64,000 nt of DNA from Pseudophaeomoniella oleicola (Eukaryota; Ascomycota; Eurotiomycetes; Phaeomoniellales; Phaeomoniellaceae), in the NCBI GenBank assembly GCA_003868215.1, contig QWDQ01000040.1, positions 1 to 64,000 on the forward strand. The letters are read 5' to 3'. Below are positions 13,201 to 26,000 of the stretch, in pieces. The notes beneath the pieces are model-generated. The model ran no database searches. It was given only the letters and a program-made list of their open reading frames with translations, and had not been told where the DNA came from. Position 1 is the stretch's first letter; the number at the start of each line of letters is the position of its first letter. The translations under genes and the position numbers were made by a program.

Positions 13201-16200
13201 GGGTTCGCTGGAAGCAGCAGGAATAGTCATTGACACGTCGGGTTCCTTTAAAGAGCTGTTCGCAAGTCCGCGAGCTTCTTTGGCTCTGTCGAAAGCATCA
13301 TCAACAATGGATGGCCTGCGGTCAGATCGTTTTTCCTCGGTCTGGCGTGGCCCTGGTTCCCGTTCAGCCGTAGCCTGTGGTTCTTCGACGGTGTCTTCAG
13401 AGAATGTCAAAGGGTCGGTAGAACTTTGCTGATCCGCTAAGATATGCTGTGGCTCTGGTTCTTCTTCTGAAGCTAAAGGTAATTTACCTTTTGCTTTCTT
13501 GCGTTTCTCTTTTTTGGATAGTTTACGGCTAGGCAAAGCCCATTCTTCGTCCGGCTGTGGTTCCTCGACGTGTTCGGTTGCAGCTGCCGGGCTTTCAGTA
13601 CTTTCTAACAGAGCTTCGTCAACAGGCTGAGAATCTACTGCAGGTTCATTGATCTGCTCTGGAGGTACGCTTTCTACCTCAGCGGAGGCCTCTGCATCCC
13701 CGCTGGAGATGTTCTCCTTGTCAGCCAAGGCAGGTTCCCCTTGAACTATAGCCTCAACCACCACAGGTTCCTGCATTTGGCCTCTTTCAGTTAGGTCAGG
13801 ACTAAGCTCCGCGATTGGGGCTCCAGGTTCTAAGGATGAGGCTTTATTCTCATTCTGAGAACCCTGCTCCTCTTCCACCGAGTTGTTTATGATCTCGCTA
13901 TGTTGCTGAGTTGGCTCCTGCAGGCTCTTGGTTTCTTCTTCCGGTTTCGTGTGAGTATCTCTTGAGAAGAGTGCCGTTGCAGCTGCAGCTGCAGCTCCAA
14001 ATCCGAAGCCTGGCCAGTATGAATGCTTTTTGGGAAGTTCTTCCAGCAGCACATCGTGAGGGATCTCTTTGACATCTTCCTTTGGCTCCTCAGACACTGC
14101 CTCGGTGATTGTGACCGGGTTTTTCTCACCAGTTTGTTCGATCGGGCTAGCAGATTCTTCAGGAATGGTTTGGGACACAGGCTCGATATCTGTTGGCGAT
14201 CCTTGGATTTCTAAAGACTCTGCTGGTTCGTCTGGAACGCTTGGAGCTGGCTCCTGTTCAATCACAAGTTGACCTTCCTCAGAGGGCGGTACCGAACTCT
14301 GCTTTACCACCTCCGATTCAGTCTCCGACTCCTTCGTCACAGGGATATCCTCAATGTTCTCCCGAGTCTGGACGGCCTCTGAGGTCGGAACAGCATTCTC
14401 GGTAATGAATTGAGCAGTGTCATCTCCATGAGGAGCATCATCCTGGAAGTCCTTCGGCCGCGTGACCTCATCCTGGAAGCTAGCTAATGAGCCCGTGCTC
14501 TCCGTACGCGGAAGGTACATAGGTGACACTGGTCGAGCTTGTCCTGCATCCTCTGCGTCAATCTGAGAAGGGTCCTGCAGGAGTTCTGATGGTGAGTGAA
14601 ACTCGTAATTCGGCTTTTCCTTCTTGACAGATGGTGGGAACTCGGTCGCTTTCGGTGTCACTTGTTGCGAATCCAGGTAGTCAGGAGAACTTGATCGGTT
14701 ATTTGCCCAGTAAGCATCGGCACGTTCCTGATCAGGCGTCCCAGCTTGAGATTTAGATATGGATGGCGATTCATCTGCCTGGTTCAGCACGGTTAGATCT
14801 TCTGTTGATCCATAGACGGAGCTTTCCTTGCTAGCTGGAAGAGGCGGATATGCTCCCTCCGGTTCTAGCTCTAATTTGCTAGGCGTATGTCTCTCGAGCA
14901 AATACAGGGGTCGGAATTCCTTTGAGGACTTGAATTCAGTTGACCTAGGGCGCTCCTTCCGACCACGGGGTAAGCTGAGTGGAGTGGTTTGTTGGGGAGA
15001 CTCCAACTTAGCTGTTTCCGTGGAGCCAGAACGCGAATGACTGGGGGATATTGGAGGGCGACGGAAATGGATTGGTACGGCCGTTGGAGACTTCGCAAAG
15101 AGCGGACTACTACCAGTATCGCTGGTACGAATCTCAGAGAGGCGTCTTTGGCGCATTTGAGCCATGCGATCACCCGATCCAGGTCCCAGAGGTGTGAACG
15201 GTTCTAGAGGGATTCTAGGACTAGGTATAGGAGAAATGGATCGACTTCTGGCTGATCTTGTTGCAAGCTCCACCGACGGGAGAGAACCACTGGGTTGCAA
15301 TGACGGAGGAAGAGGGGTCTCGAGCCCCGAGACACCTTCATTTCCTGCTGGCATTTCGGGGCGCTCCTCTTTTAAAGGCTCGCCATTCTCACTCGCTTCC
15401 TTTTCCTTGTCTTCAGATCGATCTATTATCTCGGACACGACATCATCAAAGCCTTTGTCTCTTGACTTCTTCTTGCGCCTTCTACTAGGCTCCTCAAAAT
15501 CATCGTAATCGCCATTGCGGGGCTCTGAGCGCACAGAACGGGTGTCGTCCTTGTCTTTTTCAGATTCCTGCGCAGCCTTGACGACGCCAAAAAGGCCACC
15601 AAAGAGACCTGAAGACTTCTTGTCTTTACTCTTCCGCTTAGACTCAACTTCCTCCTTGCGTGTCACAGGAGATGATACGACGGAAACGTTATCGTCGTCA
15701 AAAACCTCGCTATCACGCTTGGATTTACGCCTGGATTTCCTGCCACCTTCAAATTCATCAACACCAGGCGCAGAAGCCGCCACAGATACAGCATCGTCAT
15801 CAAAGATTTCGCTAGCACGTTTTGACTTCTTTTTCTTGGACTTTCTGCGAGGGGTCGCATCTTCCCACGCCTTGGGTGACTCTGGTCCTTGGGATGTGTT
15901 CTCGTAGTAGTCGTCATCACGCGTAGATTTTGTATTCGAGATCCCGACTTCCGAAGAAGGAAGTGGTACGTTAGTAGCCTCTTCGAGCACATACCTCTCT
16001 AACTTTGGCGTATCAGTTGGATCGTGGCTGAGCTCCCTAGTGGGCTCTTCTGCAGTTCCTTGCTCGTAAGCATGGCTTGTTTCGGATATCACAGAGCCTA
16101 TAGCAGTATCTTGAATCTCTTTTGTGGCGAAGTCTGCGCCTTCAGTAGGAGATTCAGTCACTTCACCTTCAATAAACCCTTGCTGATGAGGGACGTCGTC

Positions 16201-19200
16201 TCCAGATGGTACAAAGCCATGGTCTGTAGTCACCTCTGCAAAAGGAACCCTGTGGGAGCTAGCACCTTCTGACCCTGGCGGCGAGTCACGGCGATGATAT
16301 TTCGGGTCATCAATGACGATTTCAGGATCGAAACCTGCAGCTTGAGCACCGGCAGCAAGTGCAGCCGCAAACTCAAGGTCATTTCCATATGCACCGGGTA
16401 CTTCATCTGACTCCACGTTTGAAGGTGGTGTAGGCGAATTTCCTGCAGTTGTTTCACGGGATAGTTCAGGTTGGTGCTCAGTCTCTGCCTGGGTCTCTCT
16501 TTGCCTGCGCTTTCTGCGCCGTTCACGCGTCGCTTCGCTTGTATCAGAAGGTGGTGAATCATACTTTTTGTCTTCGTCTGCGTCGATGAAACCTTGGCGC
16601 TCCTCCTCGGGGGTCACGACGTCATATTGGTGGAATTGGTCCTCTCCCCATGACACTCTTGATCCTGGAGATTTTGGGCTTACTTCGACGATAACTTCTG
16701 GCTCTTCCGTTGGCTGAACATGGACTTCGGTTATAGGAGATGCGGCTCGCACGGACTCGGTGGTGCTGTGGCTAGGAGTGGCGGTTTGTAGCTGAAGGCG
16801 CGGTATCTGCCAAGGAAAGAGAGTTGGGTCGTCCTCTGCGTCCAGGCCGAAAGGTCGGTATAGCTCTTCAGGGAATGAAAATTTAGGGGAGGCGGGCGTG
16901 ATCTCTACAAAGTGGGCCCCTTCATCAGCGGCATGTCCAGAGCCTTGACGGGATTGCGAGGCACCGTTGTGGTCTTTGAGATGGTCTCTCAGCTCTTCTG
17001 GGGTGAAGAATTCGCCGTAATCCTCATACAGTGGACTAGGGCTTGATTTGACTCTTTCTGCGGCCATCCGGGCAAGCCGTCTTTGAAGACTTTCTGAGCG
17101 CTCGGGCTTCGACTCATCTGCCACTGCTGCGCGGAGCTCTTCTTCTCGCGATCGTCTAGCACCTTGTTCATCTTCCTGGGACGCTGAAACAATCGCAGCT
17201 CCAGCCGCAGCCGCAGCTGCGCCGGCGATTACAGGCGCAACCCAAGAGGTTGAGGGCTTGGAGTCCACTGCAGAATCGGTTTGCTGCTGTTCTCCATACA
17301 GTGTCCGAAGTTGACGATCGATTTCTTCCCCCCGGCTAAGCGTTATAGGTTCATCCTCGATCTGTCCTACTTGCGACCTTCGCTCTTCCGATTCTGCCTT
17401 GCGCCGTGCCCGTCTGTCCTCACGCTCTTCTCTTTTACGTCGTGATATATCGGCATCATCGTCCTCGGCTGTCCTCCAACGAGATTCTTCGGGCAAAGAG
17501 AAGGTAACCGACGCGGGTCTTTCCCTGGTGGATGACTTGCGCGATATTGAAGAGCCGTTTATATAATCCCTCGATGATAGTGCTGCAGGGGAAGTCTCAC
17601 GTCTGCGATGGCCCTTCTTGTCGGAAGAGACATCCTCGTCACTTCTCCGACTTTTGGAGTAGCCTATCTGAGTTGGAGATTCGGTGAGTGGTTCACGGGC
17701 TATGACATGTTCTAGGATAGCTGGATACCGAGCCTCGAAGGAGCCGCCCGTCGAATGATCTGCAACCTGGTTGCCATATACTTGTCGTCCGATCTGAGAC
17801 ACTGGCTGGGGTTGCTGAAGAGGTATGCTTCCAGCACGGCTTACGGCCGGGGATTCGATGGAGCTGTTTCTGACGGTTTCGAACAGGTTGGGATCTGAGG
17901 TTTGAATTGGATACACTTCTTGGAGAGGCCTGGCATTGAGCACTATCTCATTACGTTGGGTATCACCGAACGGATAGTTGGAGACTGTTGACAACCCAGT
18001 CGTTTCAGGCATTCCAGGAGAGCTCTTCCTGTCCATTCTGTTGTTCTTTTGCTTCTTCCAGCGCCATTCCCATTTGTCAGTACCGGAAGTGTTTGAACCT
18101 AAGGACGAATTGCTTCCACGACGAGTGACACCGTAGACTAATCCGGAATCGACGCTGTTCGCATCGTCCTCGTCGGAGGCGTCCTCCCAGCCTTCCTCAT
18201 CATCCCGCATCTCACTCTTCCTGTCGTATTGGTTCTCTGACTTTCGCTTCTCTTGCACAGCATACGCATCTTTATAGCGCCGCTCATGTGGACGATGCAC
18301 CGCGGATGCAGCGGCGAGGCCAGCAGCAGTCGCACCCAGTGCAATGATAGCAGCGTTGTCATCTTTCCCGCGATATCGCTCTTTCTCTCGTTTGCTGCCC
18401 TTTCGGCGCAGATAGCCAGATCCAAACGCAAGGTCAGCATCAGTGGAAGAGGAAGACGAATTGCTGAAAGTGAAGAGACTTTTCTTCTTCTTTCGCCTCT
18501 CGCCGCTCTTGATATTGGCGCTTGGGGCAGAAAAGAAAGAGGTAAAACCTCCTTCTTCTTGTTGAGTCCTTGAAAGATCGACGTAAGAACCGAATGTTGG
18601 GGCACTATTATCGCGTTGTTTCTTCTTGGGCGAACGGCTCCTCCTTCTCCTTTTTTCTAGACCAGCAGCTGTTGCACCCCCTATCAAAGCTGCTTCCGCC
18701 GCGGATATATCTTCTTGGCGCAAGCCTACGTTACGTTTCGAATCTCTTCGCTGGTCTGATCGTCGATTGTCAAAGTCTTCACGGATTTCGACCCTGGACG
18801 TCCTATAATCATCGCCATAGCGCTCATCACTCTCCCGTACAGGTCTGCCGGATTTGACACTGTAAGTGTCGTCAAAGTCCTTGTTATTAAACAACGCTTG
18901 TGCGACCTTACCTAGCCCGTAGGCCGTCGCACCGGTTGCTAACCATGACTTACCTTTTGGTTTCTTTCGTCGTTCTTCGTCTGACGAGATCGAGGGGTAC
19001 CTGTTAAGTTTATCAACACGTGTTGTGCTACCATACCTGCTGCCGCTAGAACGGCGTTTATAGTGATGCTTTCTCGGGGCATCCCTGGGAGAGGTGCCAG
19101 GCTCGAAACAATAACGGCAGACTCCGATATATTCAGTGTACTCTTCAAATTGACCAACACTCTCCGGGTCTTTGAAGAAATCCACGATTTTAGACACAGG

Positions 19201-20565
19201 GCCTTGATGTTTATGTCTGTGCATCATTGGTGTCGCAGTCGGGCCTCCATTGCCGGCATATAAACCACCAGAAGAGCCGCCATATGGACCACCGTACGGG
19301 TTATGGTTATTTGTATGGTGATTGGCGTGGTTTGCGTAGTACGCACCTCCTGAAAGGCCTGCAGCCGCCGCAGCGCTGTACAATGGAGTGTCAGAGTCCG
19401 ACTTTTTCGGAGGACGAGAGTAATCTTGACCTCCGCCGGAAGGAAGGCGCCCAGCTCCCGAGAACCCTGGAGATGCAGTCTGGTAGGTCGTGTCATAGTA
19501 TTGTGTATCGGCGGTTTGCTGGGAGTTGTAGTACTCGGCTGCCAGACCTGCATCAACGGCACCAGCTGCTGCCATGGATGCGGGTCGTAGCGGAGGAGAT
19601 TGCCGTGAGCTTGGTCGATTATTGCTGGATTTTCTCGATGGTCTCGTGAATTTGCCAGATTTAGACGTCTTTGAAGGCTTTGATGTTTGCCCGTTTTGAC
19701 TCGCTTCGTAGTCCTCACTCAAAGAGTAGAATGAAGCGGCTTGGCCGACTTGACCCAAGGAGCTAGGCTCGGCCGGTGGCCTCGGGTCAACCGTTGGGGT
19801 ATGCAGATGCGGTTCTGCCCCTGCAATCACGGACGGTTGATTAGGTCGAATACCTGGCTGGCTTGCCACCGACTCTCCATTATCACCATAGTATTCAGTG
19901 GCTAACCCGGACGGTCGGTACGGTTGGGAAAAGGTACTGGGAAATACCCCAGGAAATTGGGTCTGCACATGGGCATCCAGGTCCGGATGCTCTAGCTGGC
20001 CATTGGAGTAGCTCAAATCTGGACTCCGGACCAACGCAAATGACTCTCCTTTCACGCTCCGGTTATTGTCGCCACTGCTTTTCCGCCTTCGTTCATCTCT
20101 GTCTTTGCTGCCTGTGCGCTTCCTCTCCGGGTCTCTCTTGCTACGAGAACGTTCGCCGCTGCTGCTCCTATCCCGAGACCTCCTCGAGCTTCGATCGTCG
20201 TCGCGCGTTCCATAAACCCTGTCCGCCATGCTTTCATTCCGTACTAGATTCGGTGGTCGGAACTGACTAGCTTCTGCATTGCGTGTATTGGCAGTAGCAT
20301 AGCTTGATGCGACAGAGGGTGCCGCAGTGCCGGTGTACGCAGATTTCGTGGTCGACGAGTAACTGGAAGACATAGGATTGAACCCATTCTCAGTCCGTGA
20401 TGATTTTCGCCGCACTGACTTACTGGTCGATACGGATTCGGATCGGCGACGACTGGTACTGGATTCTCCTTCGTCTTTGGAGCGCCGAGAGCCGGTGCCC
20501 GATGGACCAGACCGCTCTGATGAGCGTCCAGTGAGACTCTTCCACATGGCTAAGTGAAGAGACAA
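4265..20565 (-). CDS. lah: Leashin-type Woronin body tether (LAH; often annotated as involucrin repeat protein)
   Basis: A giant protein of about 5407 residues in two exons: 20565-5893 (4891 codons, uninterrupted) and 5815-4265. The 77-bp intron has a GTAAGT donor and a GCTAAC branch site. Start MSLHLAMWKSLTG; Met7 could equally be the start. Order: Ser/Arg/Lys-rich N-terminus with Tyr/Gly-rich tracts (1-440); a conserved block with CRYCFEPGTSPRDAP (about 470-560); several Ala/Gly-rich hydrophobic stretches; acidic low-complexity sequence; about 22 repeats of an acidic-W-x-P-KKSKKDKKK motif (about 2340-4515); a Ser/Pro-rich tail; and in exon 2 a coiled coil (about 4910-5115), then a conserved globular end (EDYFETACQNLCQHVKQW onward). 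In Aspergillus and Neurospora, leashin ties Woronin bodies to the septal pore or cell cortex; its N-terminal part binds the Woronin sorting complex. Ends and repeat style fit that family; the gene symbol rests on memory of family architecture. Confidence 0.82.
7030..13545 (-). repeat. Coding array of about 22 W-P-polylysine repeats inside the tether gene
   Basis: Within exon 1 of the giant gene, about 22 units share an acidic lead, a Trp, a Pro two or three residues on, then a block like KKSKKDKKKKK, followed by 40-250 acidic or Ser/Thr/Pro-rich residues. Basic blocks lie near 13500, 13140, 12740, 12190, 12030, 11880, 11730, 11590, 10840, 10510, 10340, 9840, 9670, 9410, 8860, 8700, 8440, 8140, 7900, 7620, 7320 and 7060. 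Spacing is uneven except for the run 12190-11590, where units repeat every 50 residues or so. On the plus strand the blocks appear as CTTCTT-rich tracts that create long spurious antisense frames. Confidence 0.85.
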
Positions 20566-23068
20566 CTAGTTGGAAACTGTGAGCATTATGTGATGATTCT
20601 TGTGTATCTGCCAGTTGGTTCGAGAGTCGTCCGTGGCGGTCAAAATTGTTGCAGTAGTCTTTGCGCCTCGTTTGTTTACTTTTGAGATGCTGATTCGTCA
20701 GTCAAACAGAGCATATCTTCATAAATTCGTGACTAAGAACGCTTCAATATACACTCTGTAAATGAAAACGATAGGTGATGCTCATCAAATCCACTGATGT
20801 GGGAGTCGCTCTGGCCATCAGAGAAAAACAAAAAGCATCGGCTGGGTTGAAGAGATACAGCAGGTCAATCGACCGCCCGGCCTCAAGCTTCAAGCTGATA
20901 GGTCCAATCGTGATTAAGTGCTGGCCGATCCACGCTACACAAGTTGAGTGGCTGGTTAAAGGAAACTAACTACAGTTGGGTTAGGTCCGCTCTCGGGGCC
21001 CTGTACACTCACCGATATCACTGTCCAGCGTCCAAGTCAGTACAGATAAATAACTAGGTAGAGAGATTCGATGAGCACAAGACTTCGACTTCATTTACTG
21101 GCGGGAACATTCGCAGCAGATTAGTCCTTGAAGGAAGAGCTTCAACTAGGGGCGCTATCAGCAACCATCTACCGAAACTCGACAAGCTGCTCCATCGCCC
21201 AACGTGCTTTTGTCTCCGCGGCCCGACCCCAAGCGGAATGCTCGAAAACAATGAAAATATGTGCCTAAGGTCCGGGTCATATACCTTACCCACCTGAACT
21301 TACCCGGTTAACAAAGAAAGAACCACGAGAACAAAGGAATTGTGTTATTCGACGTCATTGCTCGCTGGTATCAATCGTAGTCTCGATAACGTGGAAGGAC
21401 AAGTTCTGGCGCTTGAGTGCGCGCTTCATGCGACTGCGGAAGGCGAGATGCCGATGCCACTTTGAACATGTGCCACTAGCCGTGGTCCACCATCAGACGA
21501 CAGCTTGAAATCAAGGAGAGCTACCTTGATCACCATTTAAAGAGGCAGAACGATTTGTCTATCATGCCGTAAGCGTTCAGTACAGACTATGATGCCTCAT
21601 CCTTGGAAGCCTCAGAAACTGTCGTTCTATGATCTAGTATTCTATTCACTAACAACTCAAAAATCTCAAATCTACAACCACCCATAGCTACTATGTACCT
21701 TACCTTACCTGTATCACCAACATCCCCAACCCTCATCTCGGGCATGCGCGCGAATAACAGGATAAGATACCTAGGTAGGTAGGTCAGTCGTTGCTGTATA
21801 TCTTCACAGCAAAGTATGCACGCATAGGACCAGTCAGTCAGTGCCTATGTATAGATAGAATCAAATAAACTAACGAACCCAGAAAACTAATAGGATGATT
21901 CATATGCACATATATATACACCAGGTAATTACTAATAATCCATCGAGTACATAGTACCAATATGGTTTCCTATCCAACCCACCAAACAAAGCCAAAATTC
22001 TCAGGCATCCCCCCAATATCCCATCCCGTCTTTGAGATACGTTATCGAAAAGAGCTCTAATACACAAGTACCTTACTGATATATGTATTACCAAATACAG
22101 AAAACCAAAGAACAAGTAGATATAGGTGCTTCGTCGTTGGTGCTGCTGCTGCTACCACCATCCCCAGGAATACCGGTAAGCACGTACATATATATCTCTC
22201 TCTGTATCTTTGTGTGTATATATATGCGAGCATCGACGTCAACAAACGAGCAGTTCCGTTTCGTTAGACCAGCGGGAAAGTAATAAACAACCAACATCAG
22301 ACCAGAAATCGGCCCAATGTACTAGTAGTTCCCATTAGATGTTTTGCTAATTAACAGGCTGATAGCCAGAAGCAACAACCCAGATATATATAAAAAAAGG
22401 CAAAAAGCAAAAAGCCACCCATATAGGGGTATCTAGTACGTGGTCATGAAACCTTTCATAACGAGTTTCTTCTCCAGAAAGATGGAACAAAACTCCACCC
22501 AAAAGAAAATTCGCCAATACAAGAGAACAAGACGGTTGGTTGCAGACATGAAAGGATGGAAAGATGCGATGAAGGAAGAGTTCATATGAGGAGATGGTGG
22601 ACATAGGTAAGGTAGGTAGGTGGTACCTAGGTAGGTTAGGTAGGTAGAGGTAGTAAATAAGATATTTCGCTGGATTGATCAAAAAGAGCCGCCCTGTCCG
22701 CCCCCAACCCCACCCTCCCTTTCCCCTGTTTAAGAGAGAGAGAAAGGCTTTCCCGTGAGGTACAGAAGATAAGAAAACAAAAACAGAGAACCGCCCGAAC
22801 CGGGGAAGATTCGTTGTCCTCAACCCGGTGTTTAAACTTGCAACTCCAAGCCCGAAGATGCTTGGGATGGGATCCCCCCAAGGCCGTGTGTGTGAAAAAA
22901 AAAACAAAAAAGGAAAAAAAGCAGCAAAAGAAAAGAGGAATTCCTTCAACGGATCTATGAATACAAGAGGTGGTTCAAGAATTCGATGTAACAGCCGTAC
23001 GATTCATTCATCAACCGTCCCCTGGACGACTACGGTTCGTCAAAAGGGGGAAAAGAAATGTGGGGGTA
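20566..23068. other. Intergenic, promoter of the tether gene and 3' flank of the Zn2Cys6 gene
   Basis: 2.5 kb between two minus-strand genes. It holds ACCTAGGTAGGTAGGT-like runs near 21770 and 22600-22640, short TA-rich tracts near 21910 and 22190, and an A-rich tract near 22890-22920. I found no convincing exon. An open frame at 22347-22949 (minus) has biased Phe/Leu/Pro composition and is not supported. Confidence 0.5.
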
Positions 23069-26000
23069 TCAAGTGTCGTGAGAGCTGAAGCTGTCTCCAG
23101 AATTCAGAACGGGTGGCAGGTTCTGTTGGATGATATCGAGGATTCTGGCATCTTCCCGGAGAGTGGGAGAGATGTGGCGGTGTGAAAACAGCACGTTGAT
23201 AGTACGCTTCATGAGGTGGTCGAGCTGGTCGCGATCCACATAGCGTTTGAGTCTGGGAGACTGACAGGCTGCTGCCAGGATAAGCATATTACCGAATTGT
23301 CTAAATAAAGCAAGTCAGTATCTTAGGTCTGGATACGAGGAGCAAGTCACGACATACGCATGCAATGTGCCAAAGATGTTGGTGACGATCAATCGTTGGC
23401 CTTTCGGTTCCACATCGTCAAACGCAATCGTACTTTCGATAAGTGATTGGATGCCAAGTCTTGCAAGGGCTTGCTTCTCATCATCTAATGGTGGGATCTC
23501 TGCATGGCTCAGGCTCTGCGAGAAGGCATGATGTTGTGGAAGCCTCGCTTCGTACTGTTGTCGTGCTATACGGTTTTGATGTTTCAACTGCGCGATTGCT
23601 GGCGAATGGGGTTGCGAATGGGGACCAGAAATCATCGGAGAGGGTGAAGATGTAGGGCGAGGGTTCTGTTCCGCTCGATTGAATTCTTCCTTCATGATAT
23701 CTTCCAACAGTGGCCTGATGACGATATTCCTACCACCATAAAACTTCGCTCGCAGACGCGCAGCAAGTATGTCTTTGGCGGGAGGGTCACCGTCACGCCA
23801 TCTTCGTGCTCCAAACACACCACGATAACCTTCCAGACTGTCTAGCAAGACTCTGATCACCGGGACACTTCTGGCATCCTTTCCCATGGTCCGAGGGTCG
23901 TAGAATTCGCTATGCGTGCGATTCAGATGCTTTCGGAGGTAGAGCTGGAAGAGATAGTACTCGGCTATGGAAGCATTGTCGAATCCAGTGTTGGTGCCAT
24001 CGATTACCGTACCGGAGGGATGGAACTGATTGCCTTCCATGAATTCTTCGTACTTGGAAATGCCACTCGGTTGAAGCTCCTTAAGCTCGGCTCGAAGGTC
24101 ACTACACAGGGTCAGCCAAATTGGAGACGATCGTCTGGGAATGCTTACCTCTCCAATTGCAGGCATGTCCAGTAGCATATCTCAATTAGATCCACTTGCA
24201 TTCTAGAACTCATTGAGGCGCTTTGAGGGAACTTGTGCACTCTCGTCAATAGTTCGATTGATCGGCTGCGATGAGTTCAGCGAGAGATCTTGAGCCGGCG
24301 AAAGACGACTTACCTATGCACCAATCCAATAACAGCAGACGACGCTTGTACAATCCATGCGTAACTGGAGAACGGGTGAGCTAATTGTCCCCAATATAGA
24401 GCCGCAAGGATGAACGCTTGGCAATGCTCCAGGTCACTTCCGCCAATGTGCTCACCAAGCACGCTGATGGCCCAGGCAAAGTACGCTAGGCCAGGGATGA
24501 CGTCCATATTCCTGATTCCAGGAACACCATCGTTAGATGGCGTAGAGTAGTTGTCTGTCGACATCGGTTGTGGCATCGATGGGGAGTTCTGCATACTGGA
24601 GACTGCAGAAGACGACCTGAGCGTTGCGGGCTGGCTACACGGTGTCGACGTCGCACCTTGTGAAGGATTGCCGCGCAAAGGTCCTGGGAGAGCATCCTTG
24701 TGGGTACAGATTTTTCCGAGAGCTAGTACAAGTACTATGATAGCGTTGGAAATGGTACGCGCGAGCTTGGGATACCGTGGTGGAATATAGTCGCGCTCGT
24801 TGCCCTGCCGCTGGTTGATATCTGCAGGATGGTAGAATCTAGCGTCCCCGTCCCTTTTACGCTTCCCGAGTGCAGGGTGAGGTCTCTGAGGCGAGTATGA
24901 CTGCTTGAACTTGTTGATCATCGCCCTGAACCTCCTCGGATCCAGAATGGGGTGCATGACATACATGCTGCACATGTAACTGTGCACATATCTGTCGATG
25001 GTATCCGAATCGAGTTTCAACTTTCCATCGGCACCAAGAACACCTGGATGATCTTCAGGTATGCCGCCTGCCTCTCTGCCACTTGGCCCAGTCTCGAGAT
25101 CGAACCCCCAAACAATATCGGGAGATGCAGCACTCTGGTCATCACTATTGGAGCTTACAACGCTCCCTGCTGGACTCGCAGCGCCTCTGACCGTATCATC
25201 TTTATTCTCTCCCTCACCGTAGCCACACAAGCGCAGCAATCCCCGTGACCATTCGCCCTGAGCCACATAATCCTTGTTGGGGACTTTGTCTTTCAGTAGC
25301 AGTTTGATCGATGGCCAGGACAGCATCTCATGTGCCGCCGTGGTGTGATCTGTGGGCGCTGTATTGTTGCCGTCAGACTTCGTAGGCTGTGGTGGGTCGA
25401 AACTTGGCAGTGGGTGAATAGGATATTCAGCTTTCGGAGAGTCGAGCTGTTCAATTTTCTGCTGTGGCTCGAGTCCAAGCTCCGGATCCGGCCGTGTCAT
25501 CGTTCCCGGTGGCTCGACTTCAAGTTCTGCTTCTGCTTCTGGGTCGCCTGCGCGCAATTTCGAGATGACTTTCTCATGGCCTGTGATCACACTCTTCATT
25601 TCGTTGAAGCCTTGCATCAGAGACATCATGTTCTGGTTCAAGAGATTCAGCAGCTCCATCTGGGCCTGACCGGCTTTCTCTTGCTTCTGGGGCTGCAAGT
25701 CTCTGTAATTGCAGGTCAGGCTGTTTTCGGCGCAGTGGCCGCAGGTCGGTTTGCCCTCATCACACTTCGCTTTTCGGGTCCGACAGCTCTCGCACGCATG
25801 CTGAGCTCTGTGCCCGCGGGGTCGTGGAGGAAACGGCTGCTGAGCTGTCATGGGAGCCCAGTACTGAGGGGGAGCAGTCGGCTCATACGTGATCGGACTC
25901 ATCCGGTTGCCCGGTCCAGGCCCTGACCCCGGTCCAATCGAGATCTGATGGGGCTGCGGCGGTGGCGGATGTAGTGGGTAGGTCGGCATATGTTGTTGAG

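Noticed and set aside
22347-22949. 200-codon minus-strand frame
   Set aside because: Biased Phe/Leu/Pro composition from polypyrimidine DNA, no family features, and it lies in the expected 3' flank of the Zn2Cys6 gene.
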